A DNA stretch of 64,000 nt, from the NCBI RefSeq assembly GCF_000374465.1, contig NZ_KB894528.1, forward strand, positions 547,127 through 611,126, written 5' to 3'. Shown one piece after another: positions 56,864-64,000 of this stretch. The notes under the pieces are model-generated. The model ran no database searches, was not told the DNA's origin, and saw only the letters and a list, made by a program, of their open reading frames with translations. Numbering within the stretch: the first letter of the stretch is position 1; every line of letters starts with the position of its first letter. Origin of the DNA: Ahrensia kielensis DSM 5890 (GTDB lineage Bacteria > Pseudomonadota > Alphaproteobacteria > Rhizobiales > Rhizobiaceae). Position numbers and translations under genes: made by a program.

Positions 56864-57646
56864 ATGACCCAGCCTTTCGAACTCGCTGTTTGCGCCGAAA
56901 TGATTTGGACTGACAAACCCATTGAATGGCGTGCCGCTCGTTTGAACGAACGGGGGCTTGGGGTCGGGCTGTGGAACTACAACAATCATTGTTTGGAAAA
57001 GCTTGAATCTGTCGGTGCCAACTACACCATCATGAATGGCTATCTTGAAGGACGGTTGGCTGACGATGAGGGGGCTGATCTGCTGCTAAAATCGGTTCGT
57101 GAAACAGTTCAAGTGGGCAAGCGCCTTGGTGTCGACCGTCTTAATTTACATGGCACCGCGCTCGGTGACGGCGGCATTCCAATTTGGCAAAACGATGTGA
57201 CGGATGGTGCAATGTGGCTCAAAGCCCGCGATACACTCAACCGCATTTGTGATTTAGCCAATGATGAAGATGTGATGTTTACGCTTGAAAACCTGAATTT
57301 ACTCGATCACCCCGGTTGTCCTTTTGGCTCCACCAAAGATGTTCTTGCGCTTGTGTCATCCATTGACCGTCCTCAATTGCGCATCAATCTTGACCTTTAT
57401 CACACGCAAATCGGCGAGGGTGATCTTATCCGTTGGTGTGAAAAATGCTTGCCGTGGATTGGAGAAGTTCAAGTCGCCGATAATCCGGGACGATGCGAAC
57501 CTGGCACAGGCGAGATCAACTACAAGGTCGTTGCGCAAAAACTAAACAAAATCGGATATAATGGACCGGTAAGCATGGAAGCCTACGCTGCAGGTGATAG
57601 CGATGCTGCCGTGGACGCATTTGTTGACGCTTTCACGCTGGCTTAA
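56864..57646 (+). CDS. TIM-barrel isomerase/epimerase-like protein (hydroxypyruvate isomerase family)
   Basis: 260 residues of the AP-endonuclease-2/xylose-isomerase-like barrel. Metal-site pieces: NLHGTALGDGG (about 87-97), FTLENLNLLDHPG with Glu (about 144), INLDLYHTQIGEGD (about 174-187), EVQVADNPGRCEPGTGEI and SMEAYAAG. These fit the Hyi/IolI/IolO group. As last gene of the cluster it may interconvert inososes (IolI-like), but hydroxypyruvate isomerase or sugar epimerase activity is equally possible. Its end overlaps moeA by 4 bp, tail to tail. Confidence 0.85.
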   Translation: MTQPFELAVCAEMIWTDKPIEWRAARLNERGLGVGLWNYNNHCLEKLESVGANYTIMNGYLEGRLADDEGADLLLKSVRETVQVGKRLGVDRLNLHGTALGDGGIPIWQNDVTDGAMWLKARDTLNRICDLANDEDVMFTLENLNLLDHPGCPFGSTKDVLALVSSIDRPQLRINLDLYHTQIGEGDLIRWCEKCLPWIGEVQVADNPGRCEPGTGEINYKVVAQKLNKIGYNGPVSMEAYAAGDSDAAVDAFVDAFTLA

Positions 57647-58875
57647 CGGCCAATCGGTGTGAGCGCAATGAACTCAACGTCATCGCCTGCAATCGCTGCA
57701 GGCGCATCAATGGGGCGCACAACAAGACCATTGGCATTGGCGTAAAAAGAGATGATCGAAGAATCCTGATTTTCAAAAACGGACGCTTCAAACCCTGAAT
57801 CTGTGCGCTTGATCATCGCGCGGGCATATTGCTCACGGTTGCCATTGGCTTTAATCGGACCTGTCAGTGTTGCCTTCTGGCGAACTTGATTATAGCTGCG
57901 TCCACCCAGTGCGCAGATCAGCGGTACACCAAACAAATGTGTGCAAACGAGGCTAGAAACCGGATTTCCTGGCAGGCCGAGAATACGCATATTGCCAAGT
58001 TTGCCAAACATCAGCGGCTTTCCGGGCTGCATGGCAATCTTCCAGAAATCAAGTTCCATGCCAGCTGATATGAAAACCGAGCGCACCAAATCATGCTCGC
58101 CGACAGAAGCACCGCCAAGTGTGATTAGCACATCACATTGCGAATCAATGGCGCTCTGCAAAGCATTTTTAAGCGACTTTTCGTCATCGCGCGCTATGCC
58201 AAGATCGATGACTTCTGCATAATATTCAGTCGCGATTGCACCAACACCATAAGCGTTAGAGGCAATGATTTGTCCGGGCTTTAAAGTCGAACCGGGCGCA
58301 AGCAATTCATCACCTGTCGCTAAAATACCGATGCGCGGTTTTTTATAGACGGGCAGGGATGCATGGTTTCCAGAAGCAGCCAAGCATAGCGCTCCCGCAT
58401 CAAGAACGCGCCCTTGAGAAAGCAAAATATCGCCGTCTGAAAAATCCAGTCCAGCAGGGCGCACATAAGTGCCGCTAGTAACAGTTTCGGTCACTGTGAT
58501 GTGGTTATCACCAGCAGGCTCTGCATCTTCCTGAATAAGAATGGCATCCGTGCCATCAGGTAGCGGTGCACCTGTGAAAATGCGCACGCATTCGCCAGCG
58601 CCAACCACACCGTCAAACATATAGCCGGCAGCAACGTCGCCAATCACTTTGAGCGTTGCACCTACATGGGCAGCATCAAGCGCACGAACGGCATAACCAT
58701 CCATGGCAGAAGCAGCAAAGGGCGGCTGTGTTCGTTTGGCAAACAAGTCGGTGGCAAGAGTGCGGTTATGGGCGTCTTCAAGGGCAATGGTCTCAATGCC
58801 AAGAGGCTCAGCGCCATGCAAAAGCCGTGCAAGCGCTTCATCAACAGGTAAAAGCGGTTTGCGAGTAGCCGCCAT
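57643..58875 (-). CDS. moeA: Molybdopterin molybdotransferase
   Basis: 410 residues. Inserts molybdate into adenylylated molybdopterin. Visible: QPPFAASAMDGYAVRA (domain III start), GVVGAGECVRIFTGAPLPDGTDAILIQED in parts, GILATGDELLAPG, TLGGASVGEHDLV and GLPGNPVSS, all standard MoeA. ATG 58875 overlaps the moaC stop (TAATG). Serves the same cofactor as the XdhC/MobA-like genes at the window start. Confidence 0.97.
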   Translation of the reverse strand: MAATRKPLLPVDEALARLLHGAEPLGIETIALEDAHNRTLATDLFAKRTQPPFAASAMDGYAVRALDAAHVGATLKVIGDVAAGYMFDGVVGAGECVRIFTGAPLPDGTDAILIQEDAEPAGDNHITVTETVTSGTYVRPAGLDFSDGDILLSQGRVLDAGALCLAASGNHASLPVYKKPRIGILATGDELLAPGSTLKPGQIIASNAYGVGAIATEYYAEVIDLGIARDDEKSLKNALQSAIDSQCDVLITLGGASVGEHDLVRSVFISAGMELDFWKIAMQPGKPLMFGKLGNMRILGLPGNPVSSLVCTHLFGVPLICALGGRSYNQVRQKATLTGPIKANGNREQYARAMIKRTDSGFEASVFENQDSSIISFYANANGLVVRPIDAPAAIAGDDVEFIALTPIGR

Positions 58876-59360
58876 TACGCCCCGCGTGTCCAAGTGCCGG
58901 ACTTGCCACCTGTTTTAGAAATCAGCTTAATGGAGCCAATTTCCATGTCTTTTTCGAGCGCTTTAGCCATGTCGTAAATCGTAAGACAGGCAACAGAAAC
59001 AGCCGTTAGCGCTTCCATTTCAACGCCTGTTTTACCAGATAGGCTGACAGTTGCTGTTACCGATAGACCTGTAAAATCAGTACCTTGATCTATATCGATA
59101 TTGATTTTGGACAACATAAGCGGATGGCAGAGCGGGATCAGCTCATGCGTCTTTTTTGCCGCCATGATACCGGCAATACGTGCTGTGCCGATCACATCGC
59201 CTTTTTTTGCGTCACCCGCTAAAATGGCCGCGAGCGTGTCAGCGCTCATCATCACATGGCCACTGGCAACAGCTTCTCGGCGCGTTACATTTTTGTCCGC
59301 CACATCCACCATATGGGCCGAGCCGTCACCGGTTAGATGGGTGAGCTTATCGCCAGCCAT
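58875..59360 (-). CDS. moaC: Cyclic pyranopterin monophosphate synthase
   Basis: 161 residues. [18 protein letters not shown] (17-34), the Lys-Gly-Asp stretch [29 protein letters not shown] in sections (52-80) and [21 protein letters not shown] are MoaC. It acts after MoaA in molybdopterin synthesis. Between trpC (start overlaps by one base) and moeA, a single dense operon. Confidence 0.98.
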   Translation of the reverse strand: MAGDKLTHLTGDGSAHMVDVADKNVTRREAVASGHVMMSADTLAAILAGDAKKGDVIGTARIAGIMAAKKTHELIPLCHPLMLSKINIDIDQGTDFTGLSVTATVSLSGKTGVEMEALTAVSVACLTIYDMAKALEKDMEIGSIKLISKTGGKSGTWTRGA

Positions 59361-60169
59361 TACGCAGCAGTTTCGCGTGTTTGTGTGAGTAATGTGCGTG
59401 TGGCTTCGGTCACATTTTCCTGCCGCATCAGGCTTTCACCAACAAGAAAACTTGTGATGCCTGATGTTTTCAGCCGCGCACAGTCATCAGGTGTGAAGAT
59501 GCCGCTTTCGCCAACAAGCAAACGATCATCCGGCACCATTTTTGAAAGCGTTTCGCTTACCTCTAAAGACACTTCAAAGGTTCGTAAATTGCGGTTGTTA
59601 ATGCCAAGAAGTTTCGAATCAAGCTTTAACGCCCGTTCCATCTCGGCCTCATCATGCACTTCAATCAGCGCATCCATGCCAAGCGCGAATGCTGTATCCT
59701 CAAGCGATTTTGCCAGATCATCGCTGACACTTGCCATAATGATCAAAATAGCATCAGCGCCCCAATTTCGAGCCTCATAAACCTGATAAATATCATGCAT
59801 AAAGTCTTTGCGCAGCGCCGGAATACTGACCGCAGCACGTGCATTGGTCAAAAATTCAGGCGCACCTTGGAATGAAGGCTTGTCTGTTAAAACAGAAAGA
59901 CAGGCAGCGCCGCCTTGTTCATAGGCTTTTGCAAGAGCAGGCGGGTCAAAATCTTCGCGAATCAAGCCCTTCGATGGGCTGGCCTTTTTAATTTCTGCGA
60001 TTAGGCCATAATTTCCTGCATCACGTTTGGCATATAATGCGTTTAAAAAACCGCGCGGTGCTTCGACATCGTCAATTTGTGCCTTGAGCTCGCCAAGAGG
60101 CAGCACAGCCTTTGCTGCGGCGATCTCTTCAAGCTTATAGGCTTCGATCTTGCTTAGAATATCAACCAT
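59360..60169 (-). CDS. trpC: Indole-3-glycerol phosphate synthase
   Basis: 269 residues, TIM barrel. [20 protein letters not shown] (54-73, with Glu59 and Lys61), [34 protein letters not shown] and [15 protein letters not shown], then [11 protein letters not shown]. It closes the indole ring in tryptophan synthesis. Unfused, overlaps moaC and trpD by one base each. Confidence 0.98.
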   Translation of the reverse strand: MVDILSKIEAYKLEEIAAAKAVLPLGELKAQIDDVEAPRGFLNALYAKRDAGNYGLIAEIKKASPSKGLIREDFDPPALAKAYEQGGAACLSVLTDKPSFQGAPEFLTNARAAVSIPALRKDFMHDIYQVYEARNWGADAILIIMASVSDDLAKSLEDTAFALGMDALIEVHDEAEMERALKLDSKLLGINNRNLRTFEVSLEVSETLSKMVPDDRLLVGESGIFTPDDCARLKTSGITSFLVGESLMRQENVTEATRTLLTQTRETAA

Positions 60170-61191
60170 CAGCTCATTGCCTTTCCATTGGAAACAGCGA
60201 TCACATTGTTTAGAACGTTCAAAGCAGCGCCGCTATCGAGCGCCTTTTGTGATTGAGCAATGCCGTCCTTCAAATCAGATGCAAGACCAGCAACTACCAA
60301 ACCAGCCCCAGCATTCAAACACGCAATATCGCGGTAGGCATTTTTCGCGCCTTTAAGAACATCCATCAACGCTGCTGCATTATAAGCTGGTTCGCCGCCC
60401 TTCAGATCATCGATCGTCACACGCGTAAGTCCAACATCTTCTGGGGTGATCTCAAACTCAGTGATTTGACCGTCTTTAAGCTCCACAACTTGTGTTGTGC
60501 CCGCCGTGGTCAATTCATCAAGACCGTCACCATAAACCACCCAAACATGTTTTGAGCCTAATTGCTTAAGCGCATTGGCAATGGGTACAAGCCATTTAGG
60601 ATCAAACACGCCGACCAGTTGACGGGTCACACCTGCCGGATTTGAAAGCGGGCCAAGTAAATTGAAAATTGTACGGGTTCCAAGCTCAACACGGCTTGGA
60701 CCAACATGGCGCATAGCTGCATGGTGCATTGGTGCAAACATAAATCCCAGACCTGCTTCAGCAATTGAGCGGCCAATGGTTTTGGCGTCCGCATCAATAT
60801 TAACACCGAGATGAGAAAGCGCGTCCGCAGTGCCAGACTTTGAGGAGAGGGATCGATTGCCGTGCTTGGCTATTTTAACGCCTGCACCCGCTGCAATAAT
60901 CGCCGCGCAGGTGGAGATATTATAACTGCCAGAATTATCGCCGCCTGTACCCACAATATCGACAGCACCTTCAGGCGCATCCACTTTCAGCATTTTAGAA
61001 CGCATTGTGGAAACCGCACCATTGATTTCCTCAACGGTTTCGCCGCGAACGCGCAAAGCCATAAGAAAGCCTGCAATCTGCGACGGCGTAGCATCGCCAG
61101 ACATCATTATACCGAACGCTTCACGGGCCTCTTCAACACTTAAAGAAGCGCCGTCTGCCACTTTTGCGATGATAGGTTTTAGGCCGCTCAT
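60169..61191 (-). CDS. trpD: Anthranilate phosphoribosyltransferase
   Basis: 340 residues. [14 protein letters not shown] (81-94) is the phosphoribosyl pyrophosphate loop, [17 protein letters not shown] (about 108-124) and [34 protein letters not shown] in parts complete the family. It attaches ribose phosphate to anthranilate. Immediately before trpC; trpE/trpG lie elsewhere. Confidence 0.98.
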   Translation of the reverse strand: MSGLKPIIAKVADGASLSVEEAREAFGIMMSGDATPSQIAGFLMALRVRGETVEEINGAVSTMRSKMLKVDAPEGAVDIVGTGGDNSGSYNISTCAAIIAAGAGVKIAKHGNRSLSSKSGTADALSHLGVNIDADAKTIGRSIAEAGLGFMFAPMHHAAMRHVGPSRVELGTRTIFNLLGPLSNPAGVTRQLVGVFDPKWLVPIANALKQLGSKHVWVVYGDGLDELTTAGTTQVVELKDGQITEFEITPEDVGLTRVTIDDLKGGEPAYNAAALMDVLKGAKNAYRDIACLNAGAGLVVAGLASDLKDGIAQSQKALDSGAALNVLNNVIAVSNGKAMS

Positions 61192-61231
61192 ATTCTTCTC
61201 AATTAAATATCTGTTCTAAGTCTGCGCCCGA

Positions 61232-63121
61232 TCATTGAAGGAGCGCAGCTTGAATTGCTGATTGATTGATGGAAACAGGAAATTCATTCTGCAAACGACC
61301 AACAAGCTGGTCGAGAAGATCATTGCCAACAGCACTATTTACAGCTGCTGTTTCTTGATCAGAGAGCGTTTCACCATTTCCAAGCGGAGTATTGATCGCC
61401 TGTATTTTGAAAACCAAACGGCGGTTACCTGTCGCAGCTTCGGCAACGGCAACACCTTGCGGACCGACGGCGAAAATCTCGCCCACACCCGCATTACCAA
61501 AATCGGCATCATCAGCATTGCGCGCAACGCCAAATTTGCTTTCAACAGGGTATGACTTCTCCGCTGCAAGCGCGTTCATATCACCGCCGTCGCGGATTGC
61601 AGATGCAAGACGTTCTGCCTCTGCGCTTAATTGCTTGGATTTTTCCGCAATCAGCCAATCGGCTTGCACACGGTCTTTAACTTCGTCAAAATCACGATCA
61701 CGGGATTCTTCAACCTTGGTAACTTCGTACCAAATAAAGCCATCACGCCCCGCATTAAGCGGCTGATTTTCAGTGTTTTCTTCAGCTTCGAAAACCGCTT
61801 GGATAATGGCTGATTTTTCATCGCCTATATCGACTGATTGTCCATTATTGTCCAAACCTTGGCGATCGACCAATTCAAAGGTTTTCACCTCAAGCTTTTG
61901 TTTTGAAGCTGCTTCATCCAGCGAATCGCCGCCAGCACGCGCATCTTCATAGCCATCATGAACATTTAGCAAAATATCCTGCGCTTCAACGAGCGCCATA
62001 TCACGGCGAATTTCATCGCTGACAGCAGCGAAGGGCTTAACGTCTTCTTTTATGATTTCCGACACGCGAATAAGGATTGGGCCAAACAAGCCATCAATAA
62101 CCGGACTAATATCGGTTGTTGATGCCAATTCGAATGCAGCCTCACCAATTTCTGTGCTTGGCGCATCAGCTTTAGAAAACGTGCCGAGCGTTACGTCAGA
62201 CACGCTGCGACCAGCAGCTTCAACAGCTGCCTCAAATGTTTCACCAGCTAGAATACGCTCACGCGCAACATTAGCAGCTTCTTTATTATCAAAAACGAGC
62301 TGTTGAATAGTGCGTGTTTCAGGTGTCGAATAGAGATCTTGATTCTTGTCATATTCAGCACGCACATCATCCATTGCAATATCATCTGGATTAGCAAGCG
62401 TTTGCGCCGTGAGTGTTACAACTTTGAATGTACGGTATTCTGGTGCGCGGTAATCGGCTTTATTTTCTTCAAAGAACACTTTCAAAGCTTCATCATCGGC
62501 CATTTCGATTTCAGCCAAGCTTTGCTCATCAATGGAAATATATTGCACATCACGCGTCTGGCCCTGAAATTGAAACAATGCATCAAGGAATGTTTTCGGC
62601 GCTGTCATGCCATCTGAAACGGCTTCAGCGACTTGCTGACGTATTGCAGCTTGCTGGCGGCTGACAATGTAATCTTGTTCACGCATGCCAACATTGTTGA
62701 GCACAGCACGAAACTGTCCGCGGTCAAACTGGCCGCTCAAACCTTGAAAGGCCTCATCTTCGGCAATCAAACTGGCAAGCCGGTCCTCGGAGAGGCCAAG
62801 CTTCATCACACGGGCTTGCTCATCTAAAACAGCACCGCCGACCAAACGGCCAAGCACTTGCCCGTCTATTCCGAACAGGCGCGCTTGCTCATTTGAGATG
62901 CGCTGCCCTAGGCGTTGCGAAAGAACCGAAATTTGTCGGTCATATGCAAGACGATACTCGGTCGCCGTTACTTTGGTATTTCCAGCCTCAATAACGGTCG
63001 TGCCGCCAATATTGCCATTCAGTTGATCGGCTATGCCCCAAACGGCAAAGCTGAGCACCAGCAACAACAATAATATTTTAGCAACCCAGCCCTTGGACGC
63101 ATCACGCAGCGTACTTAACAT
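61232..63121 (-). CDS. PpiD-like periplasmic foldase (SurA N-terminal domain)
   Basis: 629 residues, inner-membrane anchored: one segment at about 13-33 (WVAKILLLLLVLSFAVWGIAD). A SurA_N_3 chaperone domain follows, then a parvulin-like PPIase stretch around 250-360 (DIAMDDVRAEYDKNQDLYSTPETRTIQQLVF in parts) that looks degenerate, and a second chaperone part. It helps newly exported proteins fold near the Sec channel. Divergent from tpiA; same direction as trpD, 40 bp before it. Confidence 0.9.
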   Translation of the reverse strand: MLSTLRDASKGWVAKILLLLLVLSFAVWGIADQLNGNIGGTTVIEAGNTKVTATEYRLAYDRQISVLSQRLGQRISNEQARLFGIDGQVLGRLVGGAVLDEQARVMKLGLSEDRLASLIAEDEAFQGLSGQFDRGQFRAVLNNVGMREQDYIVSRQQAAIRQQVAEAVSDGMTAPKTFLDALFQFQGQTRDVQYISIDEQSLAEIEMADDEALKVFFEENKADYRAPEYRTFKVVTLTAQTLANPDDIAMDDVRAEYDKNQDLYSTPETRTIQQLVFDNKEAANVARERILAGETFEAAVEAAGRSVSDVTLGTFSKADAPSTEIGEAAFELASTTDISPVIDGLFGPILIRVSEIIKEDVKPFAAVSDEIRRDMALVEAQDILLNVHDGYEDARAGGDSLDEAASKQKLEVKTFELVDRQGLDNNGQSVDIGDEKSAIIQAVFEAEENTENQPLNAGRDGFIWYEVTKVEESRDRDFDEVKDRVQADWLIAEKSKQLSAEAERLASAIRDGGDMNALAAEKSYPVESKFGVARNADDADFGNAGVGEIFAVGPQGVAVAEAATGNRRLVFKIQAINTPLGNGETLSDQETAAVNSAVGNDLLDQLVGRLQNEFPVSINQSAIQAALLQ

Positions 63122-63278
63122 TTAAACCTCTAGCGAATTGATTTGGTTCAATGCTTTTATGAATGCTTTGCGCCAGAAGCAAGGAGGTTCGGGCTTTAAA
63201 GCTGATCACAAACACGCTAGCTATCAATAAATTGCAGTAAACAGGCAAAATAATGCCCATAATTGGATAAAAATAAAG

Positions 63279-64000
63279 ATGGCTACTACTCCAAAACCAC
63301 TCATTGCAGGCAATTGGAAAATGAACGGCGTCACCAGCGGACTAACCGCATTACGCACAATTGCAGAAGGTGTAAGCAACCATACAGACAAGCTTGATGG
63401 TTTGATTTGCTTGCCAGCAACGATGCTTGAGCGCGGAACGCGGCTATGCAACGGCACATCGCTTTTACTCGGTGGACAAGATTGTCACTTTGAACAATCC
63501 GGCGCACATACCGGCGATATTTCGGCCGACATGCTCAAAGATGCAGGAGCAAGCCATGTTATATTGGGCCATTCTGAACGCCGTGCTGACCATGATGAAA
63601 CAAATACGGATGTGCTTAAGAAGTCTTTGGCGGCCTATGAAACAGGCATAAGCGCGATTATTTGTGTGGGAGAAACACGCCAAGAGCGCGAAGAGGGTCG
63701 GGCGATGGAAATCGTCAGCACACAGCTAGAAGGCTCAATGTCTAAAGATGCGAACAGCCAAAACACAATTATTGCTTATGAACCAGTATGGGCCATTGGA
63801 ACAGGCTTGGTGCCGTCAAACCATGACATTGAAGACATGCATGCGCACATAAGACAAAAATTGTCAGAACGTTACGGCGTTGAAGGCGAAAACATGCGCA
63901 TTTTGTATGGCGGCTCACTAAAACCTTCCAATGCAGCCGAAATTCTGCGTACAAAGAACGTCAATGGCGGTCTAATTGGCGGTGCGAGCTTGAAATCTGA
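63279..64000 (+). CDS. tpiA: Triosephosphate isomerase, 3' end cut off
   Basis: 240 complete codons to the right edge, no stop. LIAGNWKMN with Asn12 and Lys14, ILGHSERR with His98, [11 protein letters not shown] with Glu168 and the phosphate loop [13 protein letters not shown] are all in place. Interconverts dihydroxyacetone phosphate (also the product of inositol breakdown) and glyceraldehyde 3-phosphate. ATG 63279 follows an A-rich leader without a strong ribosome site. About ten to fifteen residues are missing. Confidence 0.97.
   Translation, partial: MATTPKPLIAGNWKMNGVTSGLTALRTIAEGVSNHTDKLDGLICLPATMLERGTRLCNGTSLLLGGQDCHFEQSGAHTGDISADMLKDAGASHVILGHSERRADHDETNTDVLKKSLAAYETGISAIICVGETRQEREEGRAMEIVSTQLEGSMSKDANSQNTIIAYEPVWAIGTGLVPSNHDIEDMHAHIRQKLSERYGVEGENMRILYGGSLKPSNAAEILRTKNVNGGLIGGASLKS

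Overview
The window comes from the chromosome of an alphaproteobacterium, most likely of the order Hyphomicrobiales (Rhizobiales) and with fairly AT-rich DNA for that group. The evidence is the set of lineage-typical genes (double cold-shock-domain protein, AapJQMP amino acid transporter, EipB/DUF1849, DUF3126, LpxI instead of LpxH, TIGR02117 protein, mitochondrial-type Complex I accessory proteins) and the gene order from rpsB to tpiA. The exact genus cannot be read from the sequence. Almost everything is ordinary chromosomal coding sequence; there is no CRISPR array, no transposase, no integrase and no phage gene.

Layout. 1-4923: a P1-family peptidase (cut by the left edge) coupled to an orphan amino-acid-type binding protein, an XdhC pair with a MobA-like nucleotidyltransferase, a DUF2256 protein and a secreted hydrolase. 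4949-9861: tRNA-Glu, a lipoprotein M15 peptidase, glyoxalase I, a double cold-shock protein, a DUF192 protein, tRNA-Pro, an 801-bp segment flanked by a degenerate copy of the tRNA-Pro 3' half and carrying a two-domain Kazal-like lipoprotein, an NDUFS4-like protein and tRNA-Arg. 10071-25066: a PAP2 phosphatase, the aapJQMP transporter operon and a run of housekeeping or poorly known genes (FAD monooxygenase, Zn-finger protein, hydrolase, cysE, gamma-carbonic anhydrase, HIT protein, GDPD, RidA, eipB).

25094-38518: a conserved translation and envelope block, rpsB-tsf-pyrH-frr-uppS-cdsA-rseP-bamA-lpxD-fabZ-lpxA-lpxI-lpxB. It joins ribosome function, undecaprenyl and phospholipid precursors, outer-membrane protein assembly and lipid A synthesis. 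38564-44721: gltA, gltX, a ComEC-like membrane protein and lexA with a readable SOS-controlled promoter.

44878-57646: a complete-looking myo-inositol catabolic island. A LacI-type repressor gene diverges from iolG, an inositol/sugar ABC importer, a second Gfo/Idh oxidoreductase, iolC (fused to a DUF2090 domain), iolD, iolE, iolB and a TIM-barrel gene. Between the divergent starts lie two 16-bp operators that are exact reverse complements of each other, one covering the -35 of the iolG promoter. The pathway imports inositol, oxidises it (IolG), dehydrates (IolE), hydrolyses the ring (IolD), isomerises (IolB), phosphorylates and cleaves (IolC). iolA is not in the window.

57643-64000: moeA, moaC, trpC, trpD and a PpiD-like foldase on the minus strand, then tpiA cut by the right edge. 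In related genomes I remember moeA next to lexA, so the inositol island looks inserted into that block. No clearly new system was found; the most unusual points are the tRNA-Pro-flanked mini-island, the operator pair and the structured rpsB leader.
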